This document shows positions 1 through 7,270 of a stretch of DNA of 64,000 nt, one piece after another. Position 1 is the first letter of the stretch. Each line of letters starts with the position of its first letter. Below the pieces are notes generated by a model. The model ran no database searches, was not told the origin of the DNA, and was given only the letters and a program-made list of their open reading frames with translations. The stretch comes from Leptolyngbya sp. CCY15150 (GTDB lineage: Bacteria; Cyanobacteriota; Cyanobacteriia; RECH01): positions 366,340 through 430,339 of the forward strand of contig NZ_JACSWB010000207.1 in NCBI RefSeq assembly GCF_016888135.1, written 5' to 3'. Made by a program: the position numbers and the translations under genes.

Positions 1-709
1 CATTCCCTACGCCCTCACCCAGCAAGGCATGAAGCGCTACGGTTTCCACGGCATCAGCCATCGCTACTGCGCCCAGCGAGCTGCCCAATTGCTAGAACGG
101 CCCCTAGACAGCCTGCGGTTGATCACCTGTCACTTGGGCAACGGGGCATCCCTGGCGGCGATCGCCCAGGGGCACAGCGTGGATACCACCATGGGTTTCA
201 CGCCCCTAGAAGGCTTGATGATGGGCAGTCGCTCGGGTTCGGTGGATCCCGGTCTCCTGATTCATCTCCTGCGCCAAGGAGACTATGGCGTGGATGACTT
301 GGATCGATTGCTGAATCGCGAATCCGGCTTGTTGGGCGTTTCCGGAGTCTCGTCTGATATGCGCGATGTTCTAGCCGCGATCGCCACCGGCAACGAGCAG
401 GCCCAGCTTGCCCTGGATGTCTATATCCATCGCCTGCGCTACTACGTAGGCGCTATGCTCATGAGCTTGGGGGGGCTGGATGGTCTGGTGTTCACGGCGG
501 GCATTGGGGAGCGATCGCCCGAGGTACGAGCGGCTGTTTGTGAGTCCCTTGGCTTCCTCGGCGTCAGGTTGGATGGCGATCGCAATCAAGAGAGTCCTGC
601 CGATGCCCTCATTTCCACCCCAGATTCCGCCGTGCCGGTGCTGGTTATTCAAACCCAGGAAGATTGGGCGATCGCTCAAGAGTGCTGGCACCTGCTGGAG
701 CATTCCTAG
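1..709 (+). CDS. ackA: Acetate kinase, C-terminal part (gene enters from the left edge)
   Basis: Acetate kinase interconverts acetate + ATP and acetyl phosphate + ADP in the cytoplasm, usually paired with phosphotransacetylase in fermentative acetate metabolism. The frame is open from base 2, so the N-terminal phosphate-binding part lies outside the window. Visible signatures are RRYGFHG-type [10 protein letters not shown] at the start, the HLGNGAS phosphate loop, the [20 protein letters not shown] segment and the [13 protein letters not shown] nucleotide-binding block near the C-terminus. About 235 residues are present of the roughly 400 usual for the family. The ATG at base 29 is internal and not the real start. 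The stop codon at 707-709 is embedded in the start of a dispersed repeat (CTAGTACCG). Confidence 0.95.
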   Translation, partial: IPYALTQQGMKRYGFHGISHRYCAQRAAQLLERPLDSLRLITCHLGNGASLAAIAQGHSVDTTMGFTPLEGLMMGSRSGSVDPGLLIHLLRQGDYGVDDLDRLLNRESGLLGVSGVSSDMRDVLAAIATGNEQAQLALDVYIHRLRYYVGAMLMSLGGLDGLVFTAGIGERSPEVRAAVCESLGFLGVRLDGDRNQESPADALISTPDSAVPVLVIQTQEDWAIAQECWHLLEHS

Positions 710-826
710 TACCGTAAGACAGAAGAACGAAGATAGAAGAACGAAAACAGAAGAACGAAGACAGAAAAACGAAAAGGAATTCCAGGAAAAACAAGGTTTC
801 CCGCCTCAGCCATAGGCGGGTTACTT
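706..826 (+). repeat. Dispersed repeat copy A: four 14-nt units plus a terminal hairpin
   Basis: The element begins with CTAGTACCG, whose TAG is the ackA stop. It has four near-identical 14-nt units (consensus AGAAGAACGAAGAC) at 721-734, 735-748, 749-762 and 763-776, then a GGAA-rich linker and a hairpin with arms CCCGCCT (800-806) and AGGCGGG (814-820) followed by TTACTT. A second copy with two units lies at 41297-41390. The family is not one I can name. Confidence 0.85.
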
Positions 827-881
827 ACCCCTCAGAGTACTAGAATGCCAGCCCTAGGAGCCTGGCACCTCAACCATCCAT

Positions 882-918
882 AAAAAACGCGATCGCCGTC
901 CACAGGGGAGCGATCGCG
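882..918 (-). terminator. Rho-independent terminator of chlP built from two HIP1 octamers
   Basis: On the minus strand a 9-bp stem (arms at 888-896 and 910-918, each containing GCGATCGC) closes a 13-nt loop and is followed by six T residues (882-887). It lies 40 bases past the chlP stop. The HIP1 octamer is itself palindromic, so each arm could also self-pair. Confidence 0.75.
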
Positions 919-957
919 GGAAGTGGGTTCCAATTGACAATGTTGAACGCAGCGTCT

Positions 958-2181
958 CTAGGGAGCTAGAGCATTACCGCGTAGCAAGCTACCAATGGTC
1001 TTGGCGGTAATCTTCAGTTGCACCAAGGGGTTAGCCGGTACAACCGTTTTGTAGAGGTAGCTATCAAAGGTGAGCTTTTGCACGTCGATGTCCGAGCACA
1101 TTTCCACAAAGGCTTCCCGAGTAGCATCGGAACGGTAGAATACCGTTTGCAGCAGATCCAACACCTTGTAGGTCATGCCATACTGCTTGTCCCAGCGCTT
1201 CAGGTAGATTTTTAGCTCATGTTCCGTCGGCACCCGCTGACCACCGTTGGAAAATTCCACAATGGTTTCCGCACACATGCGCGCCGACTTAGCGGCAAAG
1301 TAAATGCCTTCACCCGACGACTTGGTCACCGTACCAGCGGCATCACCCACGAGGGCCACCCGACCCACGACCCGGCGAGGACGGGGATGTTCGGGAATGG
1401 GATGAGCTTCCACTTTGATGATTTCGCCACCTTCCAAGCGCTTCGCAGCCCGAGCCCGAATGCCCGCCTGCAGTTGCTTGATCTTGGTTTTGTTCACCTT
1501 CATGGTGCCGGTGCCCACGGCCACGTGGTCGTATTTGGGGAACACCCAAGCGTAGAAGTCAGGGGAAACGTCATCACCGACGTACATTTCCGCCAACTCT
1601 TCGTAGTAGTCCATCTTGTCTTGGGGCAAGCGAATCCGCTCTTGGAAAGCGATCGCATAGTTGTAATCGCCCGCATCGATGGCCTTGGCAACCCGTGAGT
1701 TAGCGCCATCTGCCCCAATGACTAGGTCTACCTTGAGGGTCTTGTTTTCCCCTTCTAGGCTGCCATTGGAATGGTCTGCATAGTGGAGAACGTAGGGATC
1801 CGTGTTGTTTGAGGGAATCTCTAGCTTATGAACGGTGCCATTGATGAGAATGGCTCCTAGCTTTGCTGCCCGTTCCCGCATGAAGCTATCCATCACTTCA
1901 CGACGGCACATGCCAATATATTCGTCATCCTTAAGCGTGCTGCCGATGTTCACCTCAACATTGGAGGGTGAGATCATCTTCATTTTGCGCACGCGGCGAT
2001 CGATAATTTCCGGAGGCAAATCAAATTCTTCCACCATGCAGAGCGGAATGGCACCGCCGCAGGGCTTGGCGTTGTCTAATTTGCGTTCGAATAAATAGGT
2101 TTCAATACCTGCTTTTGCTAATGTCTCAGCAGCGGAGGAACCTGCCGGACCGGATCCAACAACAGCAACCCGTAATGCCAA
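958..2181 (-). CDS. chlP: Geranylgeranyl reductase (ChlP)
   Basis: ChlP reduces the geranylgeranyl group to phytyl for chlorophyll a and tocopherol/phylloquinone side chains, using NADPH at the thylakoid membrane. The 407-residue protein has the usual length for the cyanobacterial enzyme. The N-terminal FAD Rossmann motif VVGSGPAGSSAAETLAKAG is visible at residues 6-25, followed by the family block ERKLDNAKPCGGAIP, a VIGADGANSRVAKA segment in the middle, and the second FAD-binding motif VGRVALVGDAAGTVTKSSGEG near residue 275. It is transcribed alone on the minus strand, ending at a strong hairpin terminator (882-918). The ATG at 2181 fits the start of the FAD domain. No truncation or odd residue is seen. 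Confidence 0.96.
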   Translation of the reverse strand: MALRVAVVGSGPAGSSAAETLAKAGIETYLFERKLDNAKPCGGAIPLCMVEEFDLPPEIIDRRVRKMKMISPSNVEVNIGSTLKDDEYIGMCRREVMDSFMRERAAKLGAILINGTVHKLEIPSNNTDPYVLHYADHSNGSLEGENKTLKVDLVIGADGANSRVAKAIDAGDYNYAIAFQERIRLPQDKMDYYEELAEMYVGDDVSPDFYAWVFPKYDHVAVGTGTMKVNKTKIKQLQAGIRARAAKRLEGGEIIKVEAHPIPEHPRPRRVVGRVALVGDAAGTVTKSSGEGIYFAAKSARMCAETIVEFSNGGQRVPTEHELKIYLKRWDKQYGMTYKVLDLLQTVFYRSDATREAFVEMCSDIDVQKLTFDSYLYKTVVPANPLVQLKITAKTIGSLLRGNALAP

Positions 2182-2740
2182 AGGTTTTCTCCCAATCTCT
2201 AAAAGCCGTCGGCAAAGATACTATCACGGAAGATTAAGGCGCTGCTGGGTCATCCGGGGAGATGTAATCGAAATGAAACAGACCTTAACATATCTACATC
2301 AAATACAGAAAATCGGCGCAGAATCAGGGGTTTAGCATTGACGTTATCTAATCCTTGCCCAAGGATTTCCCTATCCTTTGATAGCAGATGTCTAAACCAA
2401 GCATCTCCGATCTGAGGTGTGAGGCTGGCGGGCTCGATCGAGGGAGCTGCCCTCATCCATGGAACAGCTCCCAAATGTCTAGGATAGAGTTCAGTCTTGG
2501 TTCTCCAAGCTGGGACTGCAAACTGAGGCTACAATAAATCTTGGCATGACAACTGGTGGATTTCTGGAGGCACATGAGCGCTCTCGGTGAGGCAAGTTCC
2601 AGGGTTGTGTCGTGCTGGTCGCTATTCGGCATCGAGAGCTTGGTGTTGATAAAAGTGATGACGGTCGATCCTGGTGTAGCGATCGCCGCTCGTGAGGGGC
2701 AGGTAGTTTTAACCAGCCCATTGGTAACACAATCGTTTAG
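2182..2740. other. Spacer between divergent chlP and the nurA-like gene
   Basis: The 559-base gap must hold the promoters of both divergent genes. Short reading frames here (for example 2491-2730 minus) show no recognisable protein features. I see no clear inverted repeat or convincing -35/-10 pair. Confidence 0.5.
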
Positions 2741-3919
2741 ATGACGCCCATGTCCTTAAAGCCGTCTCGTATTCGCCGAATTCTTGACCAAAAACGGGAA
2801 AATTTTAGCAGCTTCGATCGCAAAACGCTACAGCAGTTGCAGCGCTACCGCTCAGCACTGGCTGACCTGGCCGCCCTGCCGCCGGACGATCTTGACTCCA
2901 AGCTGAGTACGGCCGACGGGGATGTGGGTGCCCGGCCGCTGGAAGATTTAGCATCGTCGGATCATTGCGTGCAGCACTGTAACCTGGTTTGGAAAAACCG
3001 TGAGCAGAGCTTATCTTGGGTGCGCGATCGCCTCACGGGTATTGCTACTTTTGCCGTAGATGGCTCACAAATCTACCCCAGCAAGGATCTCTCTATTCCC
3101 GTAGCGCTGGTGCAGGTGGGCTGGTTTGAGAACCTGCATTTGCCCACCGGCGATTATGAGAAAGATATCGAGTTAGATATCATGACGCCCCAAGAATTAC
3201 AGATGGGGGATGGTAGCCCCGCCGATCGCCAAGTGAACATGCGCCGCTTTGAAATGGAAACCCAAAAGCTGGTGCAGTATATGAAGGCCCATGCCCACAA
3301 CCAAGATTGCCTGGTATTTTTGGACGGCTCCCTGGTGGCATCCTTTGCGGAGGTGTTTGATGCCGACAGCCGGGCCTTTTACGTCCACTGCTTACTGGAA
3401 CTGCTGCGAACGAGCGAAACCTATCGCGTGCCGCTGATAGCCTATATCGCCACCTCCGCCGCCGATGACCTGACCGTACTGCTGAAAAGCCTGTTCCATT
3501 TACCCGACTGCAACCACATCCACGACTCCCAAGTTCTGAATCAATTTATGCAGTGGGGCGATCGCACCGCTCTATTCCGCTGTCAGCGAGCCGGCATTCT
3601 GAGCGTCTATGCCGAACAAAGCGATCGCATTGCCTTCACCTACCTCAAAACCACCCGAGAAGGCTACCCAGCCCGCCTAGAGATGCCCATCTGGATGCAC
3701 GAAGAGCCCGGTCTGGTAAACCGAGTGATGGACTGGGTGCGCGGTGAGGTGGTGATCGGCAGCGGCTATCCCTATGTGATTGAAACTGCCGACCAAGTTG
3801 CTGTCCTGCAGGCCGAAGACCGGCAAAACTTCTACCGCATCCTGCAGGATTGGTCAGAACAGGAAGCCCTAAATCTGCGCTTCTCTCAGAAAATGATCAG
3901 CAAAGTGCGTCGCCGGTGA
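2741..3919 (+). CDS. NurA-domain nuclease
   Basis: NurA-family proteins are single-strand endo/exonucleases that work with the HerA hexameric ATPase in DNA end resection. The 392-residue protein carries the family's first acidic motif in FAVDGSQIYPS (near residue 104), the long beta strand VALVQVGWF after it, and a second acidic block VFLDGSLVASFAE (near residue 195), which matches the NurA catalytic layout. A C-terminal PYVIETADQVAVL segment also fits the family. The basic N-terminus has two possible starts, ATG 2741 and ATG 2750. No HerA-type ATPase lies in this window, so the partner, if any, is encoded elsewhere. It stands alone on the plus strand. The nuclease activity is inferred from the family. 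Confidence 0.8.
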   Translation: MTPMSLKPSRIRRILDQKRENFSSFDRKTLQQLQRYRSALADLAALPPDDLDSKLSTADGDVGARPLEDLASSDHCVQHCNLVWKNREQSLSWVRDRLTGIATFAVDGSQIYPSKDLSIPVALVQVGWFENLHLPTGDYEKDIELDIMTPQELQMGDGSPADRQVNMRRFEMETQKLVQYMKAHAHNQDCLVFLDGSLVASFAEVFDADSRAFYVHCLLELLRTSETYRVPLIAYIATSAADDLTVLLKSLFHLPDCNHIHDSQVLNQFMQWGDRTALFRCQRAGILSVYAEQSDRIAFTYLKTTREGYPARLEMPIWMHEEPGLVNRVMDWVRGEVVIGSGYPYVIETADQVAVLQAEDRQNFYRILQDWSEQEALNLRFSQKMISKVRRR

Positions 3920-4279
3920 CCTGCTCCCGGCATCCATGTAAACCTAGTAAACCTACGGGTGGAATCCACGGCGCAAGGATGACAACCTCGCCATTCAGTC
4001 CCAATCATTGAATGGCTATAAGAACGCCAGATTTCCACTCATAATGATTGGCAAACAACACTCCTGCGAGCTTGATTCTCTCGTAGCTTGGGTTAGCGTC
4101 AGCGTAACCCAACGAAATCTAAGCTGGTGCTGGGTTTTACGTTGCTCCACCTAGCCTCGGCAACAAGGTTGGTCAGTCAACCAGCTCATAACCTCATCCC
4201 TACAAAAATCAGGACAAAAATCGGGGCAGCTTTTGTCTAATCTACCCCGACTCATGGTGACGGATTGCCGTCTAATGAC
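3920..4279. other. Spacer with a cyanobacterial interspersed palindrome
   Basis: This 360-base gap separates convergent genes. It contains an inverted repeat with arms TTGGGTTA (4088-4095) and TAACCCAA (4105-4112) around GCGTCAGCG, and a further TGCTGGGTTTTACG stretch at about 4128. Such GGGTTA/TAACCC palindromes are a familiar kind of dispersed repeat in filamentous cyanobacteria. No gene is seen. Confidence 0.55.
4088..4112. repeat. Palindromic interspersed repeat (TTGGGTTA...TAACCCAA)
   Basis: An 8-bp perfect stem closes a 9-nt loop whose ends (GCG...GCG) do not pair. It resembles the TAACCCAAC palindromes that recur between genes in many filamentous cyanobacterial genomes. Being between convergent genes it may also help end transcripts, but no T tract follows. 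Confidence 0.6.
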
Positions 4280-5014
4280 CTAAGCGCGATCCTGTTTGCG
4301 ATGCAGGGATGCCACTAAGCGCTGGGCCTCAACGGCATCCAGACCATGGAGCAACTCCAGCAGCTCTTGCTGAATTCTCGTTCCTTGAGGAGCTTCCGCT
4401 TCCTTCATCTCAGGATGGTAGTTCTGGAGAGCTGGATTTTCACCTTCAATCGTTATACAAACGCCGCCCTCACAGTTGAGACCCAACTGATGCCAGTAGA
4501 GGGTGGGTACGGCCCGACCCCGCTGGGCAACGTGCTCATGGTTGAGAATGTCAGACTCCAGATAGGCCTTGGGCGACTCGTAGTATTTGGTCTGCCGCGC
4601 ATAGGGAACCGTAAAGCAACCAAACACCTTGCGGTATTCTTCGGAGTCCAAGATGGCGGTAATCACATGATGAACACCTTGCTTCATCAGAATGTCGCAA
4701 TAGTCGCGAATTTCATCGCGATTGAGTGGTGCCCGTCCCATGAAATGCTTGAAACAGAGTTCCAAAAACTTCAGGTTGGCCGAACTGTAGTAGAAGGAAT
4801 CAAGGTACACACGGGAATGGCCTAGTTCCTTCAAAAAGCGGCGCACGCCAATTTTGTCGGAGAGAAAATCACGCTCGGCTTTCGCCATGGCCTTGCGTTC
4901 ATAGCTGTAGGGAACCCGTTCTAGAACTTGGCGGTAAATCTGCATCAACGCAATTTCCCGCTCTTCCCGCGAAGACCGACGGCTGACCGTAATCGGCTGA
5001 AATTCATTCATCAC
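4280..5014 (-). CDS. Single-domain phycobilisome linker, ApcE-repeat/CpcG type
   Basis: Phycobilisome linkers hold phycobiliprotein discs together and tune energy flow. The 244-residue protein has one PBS-linker domain at about residues 20-150, seen in IYRQVLERVPY, FLKELGHSRVYLDSFYY, LELCFKHFMGRAPLNRDEI and SEEYRKVFGCFTVPYAR. This pattern looks most like the REP domains of ApcE. Residues 150-244 form a C-terminal extension with an amphipathic last helix and no membrane anchor, so it is not CpcL-like. It lies 254 bases downstream of a divergent phycobiliprotein gene on the same strand, and the two probably form a unit. It is not a standard CpcG, which normally begins with a different conserved N-terminus. 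The exact linker role is unknown. Confidence 0.82.
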   Translation of the reverse strand: MMNEFQPITVSRRSSREEREIALMQIYRQVLERVPYSYERKAMAKAERDFLSDKIGVRRFLKELGHSRVYLDSFYYSSANLKFLELCFKHFMGRAPLNRDEIRDYCDILMKQGVHHVITAILDSEEYRKVFGCFTVPYARQTKYYESPKAYLESDILNHEHVAQRGRAVPTLYWHQLGLNCEGGVCITIEGENPALQNYHPEMKEAEAPQGTRIQQELLELLHGLDAVEAQRLVASLHRKQDRA

Positions 5015-5268
5015 TCAAGTCTCCAAAATTTCTGAAACAGGCGATGCATCGCGATTGAATGCTGACCCCATAGATCTGAATCAAGGCAGATCCCTCGTTG
5101 TGCATCAGATCAACTGGTTGGGTCAGTGATATCTACTGGTTGTTTGGGCAGCGATCGCCCCGGACAAACCTTCAACCTGGAGCAATCAAAACCTTCGGCT
5201 TACGACGGGGGAATCGTTCACGATTGCGAATGGCTAGGGCTGGGAGCGACACCCCCAGCCCTGGGTTG

Positions 5269-5742
5269 TTACGCGTGGGATTGGAGCGTAGAAATCACGC
5301 TATCCAAATAGGGACGGATCAAATCACTCTCTGCCGGTGGCAGGGTATGGTTCACGATATCTTGCAAGTAACGATAGGCCGTGGAGCAATGGTGGGTGCG
5401 TCGATAGGCCAAAATAATCGTATCTAGCCACGACATCATTTGCTCGTTGAAAAACACCTCATCATCACGCAGGATAGCCAAAGCCGTGTAGCGAAGAACT
5501 TCGCTCATATCATACTGACAGCGCTTGCCATGGGTCTTAATGATCTCTGGGTTAGACTGCGCCATTTTCTGTAGGGCTTGCAGCACCATCTTGGCGCTAT
5601 GTTCCCGCAGATGCTCGTAGGCATTCACCCGATTGGCATAGCTTTGCAGATACGCTTCTAACGGGGCCAGCTCAGCCGTATCAAGATAGCGTCCATCAGC
5701 TTCGATAATGCTCTTTTCCAGGGTTTGATTGATGGCGTACAT
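5269..5742 (-). CDS. Divergent phycobiliprotein-like (allophycocyanin-type) subunit
   Basis: The 157-residue protein has the globin-like phycobiliprotein fold pattern: the N-terminal helix with GRYLDTAEL as in ApcB/ApcF, a central CxxD-x5-LRY motif (Cys75-Gln-Tyr-Asp...Leu-Arg-Tyr) that keeps the spacing of the bilin-binding Cys and its Asp, and a C-terminal helix pair. Compared with ApcB or ApcF, the loop before the Cys is about eight residues shorter and the GGN segment is gone, so the chromophore pocket must be changed. I chose the ATG at 5742 because homology begins there; an in-frame ATG at 5787 would add 15 residues. Its neighbour downstream is a phycobilisome linker. Whether it binds bilin, caps a disc or acts as a regulator cannot be told from sequence. 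Confidence 0.75.
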   Translation of the reverse strand: MYAINQTLEKSIIEADGRYLDTAELAPLEAYLQSYANRVNAYEHLREHSAKMVLQALQKMAQSNPEIIKTHGKRCQYDMSEVLRYTALAILRDDEVFFNEQMMSWLDTIILAYRRTHHCSTAYRYLQDIVNHTLPPAESDLIRPYLDSVISTLQSHA

Positions 5743-6388
5743 GGCAAATATTGGGAAATGAGAGTACAGGGATAAATGAATCAACATCAAGGCAGTTCAA
5801 CAACCATCAGGGCGATCGCGCCCATTATGCTGCTAACGTACTGAAGTAAGCACCCCTCTCGATTGGCATACATGCCAGCGTGATCACGACCTGACCCAAC
5901 TCCTGAGGATATTAGATGGTAGACTCTTAGCGCTGTTGCCTACCCAATCAGGTGGTTGCCAGGAATCTAAACCATGACGAGCCTAGAAAACGACAGCGCC
6001 TTAGATGCTCAGTCATGCAGGGTAGATGAGTGGATCTGTAGACAGGTGATGCAGTTATCCCAATCACAGACAACATCAAACGGAACGAGAACCAGGCGGT
6101 TGGACATCAAGGGGCGAGATGGGTCAACGATCCTGCTGAACCACTGCACCATTGGGAACGATACCGTGGTTGAGAACTCATGTTTGACTGTCCTATATTC
6201 AAGATTGCCCTAGTCGCTTCCGTTGAGCATCAGTTCGATGTATTTCTCAACACTTTGGATAATTTGTAACATGGATCTGAGAAATTCCCTGGATGCGATC
6301 GCCGTTAAGTCTCAGTATTTCGTGAGAGCCATCAGGGTTGATACTCAGGACGTTACAAATAGTGATAAACGGTTTGTTACAAAAGCCT
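5743..6388. other. Gap without a supported gene
   Basis: Reading frames at 5974-6213 and 6223-6420 have no recognisable domains, and their composition does not look like protein. The left part must contain the promoter of the phycobiliprotein-like gene. I see no strong hairpin or repeat. Confidence 0.45.
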
Positions 6389-6586
6389 ATGACCAAGCAG
6401 CAAGTTTCTGTATACATTGATACTCATCTATTAGCCGCCGTCGATCGACTCACTCCAGATCGTGATGTGGCTATTGAAGATGCCCTCGCAGCTTGGTGCG
6501 ATCGCCAAATGAAAGCTCGCGCCCACAATTCCTTTGAGGCCCAGCGTCGCCGCCAAGATCAAGATGAAACGGGTTGGTTAGTGTGA
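6389..6586 (+). CDS. Small protein, possible ribbon-helix-helix type
   Basis: The 65-residue protein starts at ATG 6389 (an earlier in-frame start at 6338 is less likely). Residues 1-30 read like a beta strand followed by a helix (QQVSVYIDTHLLAAVDRL), and a second helix (AIEDALAAWCDRQMKARA) follows. This is the strand-helix-helix order of small CopG/MetJ-type DNA-binding proteins and antitoxins, but the match is only by shape. The C-terminal tail is charged. Its stop overlaps the GTG of the next gene by four bases (GTGA), so the two are probably co-translated. No toxin-like gene is beside it. Function unknown. Confidence 0.5.
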   Translation: MTKQQVSVYIDTHLLAAVDRLTPDRDVAIEDALAAWCDRQMKARAHNSFEAQRRRQDQDETGWLV

Positions 6587-7233
6587 CTCTTTTAACAGAT
6601 GCCTTTCAGTATGCCGTCATGAACTCCGATCGCTTGCTGTCAGCCCTGCAGGAGCATATGCTGCTGGTCTTGGTGCCCCTGATCATTGGCATGGGGTTGG
6701 GATTGCCCCTTGGGTTTTGGACAGCGCGATCGCCCTGGGCGTCGGTCGTGTTTATCAATGGGTTCAATGCTCTACGGGTGATTCCTAGCTTGGCTATTCT
6801 TTTCCTGGCTATTCCCTACCTAGGGCTGAGTACGCAGTCTGCCATGCTCGCCCTGACGATTCTGGTGATCCCGCCGATTTTGATTAGCACCGATGCCGCC
6901 TTTCGCACCATTGATCCCGCCATTCGCGAAGCAGCCCGAGGCATGGGTATGCCAGCTCCCCAAGTGCTGCGCCGCATTGAAATTCCCTTAGCTCTGCCGG
7001 TGGTGATTGCGGGCATCAAAACCGCGACGGTGGAAGCGATCGCCAGCGCTACCCTAGCGGCCTTCATTGGAGCTGGTGGTCTCGGCAGTTTCGTCGTCCT
7101 AGGCTTCGCCCTCTACGATAATTCGGTGCTTTTGGTGGGAGCCGTGCCGGTGGCGATTCTGTCCTTGGGAGCAGAGATCAGCTTCAGCGCATTACAGCGA
7201 TGGGTACAGCCTCCTAGCCGCTCAGACGCCTAA
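6583..7233 (+). CDS. ABC transporter permease of the OpuB/ProW osmoprotectant family
   Basis: This is an inner-membrane permease of the glycine betaine/choline/proline importer family. The 216-residue protein has about five or six hydrophobic helices and the family EAA loop, seen as AIREAARGMGMPAPQVLRRIEIPLALP at about residues 107-133. The motif GAGGLGSFV close to the C-terminus is also typical. The GTG at 6583 overlaps the upstream stop; an internal ATG at 6619 is another possible start. No binding-protein or ATPase gene is beside it; the next gene begins 37 bases on and is an oxidoreductase. The remaining transporter parts must be elsewhere, or it has been recruited to something else. Confidence 0.8.
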   Translation: MTLLTDAFQYAVMNSDRLLSALQEHMLLVLVPLIIGMGLGLPLGFWTARSPWASVVFINGFNALRVIPSLAILFLAIPYLGLSTQSAMLALTILVIPPILISTDAAFRTIDPAIREAARGMGMPAPQVLRRIEIPLALPVVIAGIKTATVEAIASATLAAFIGAGGLGSFVVLGFALYDNSVLLVGAVPVAILSLGAEISFSALQRWVQPPSRSDA

Positions 7234-7270
7234 GAGACGTCTAAGATAAGTGAGGCGCTGGAAGGGATAT

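Noticed and set aside
5974..6213. 79-codon frame upstream of the small permease-linked gene
   Set aside because: No ribosome-binding site, no recognisable motif, and Ser/Thr/Asn-rich composition unlike neighbouring proteins.
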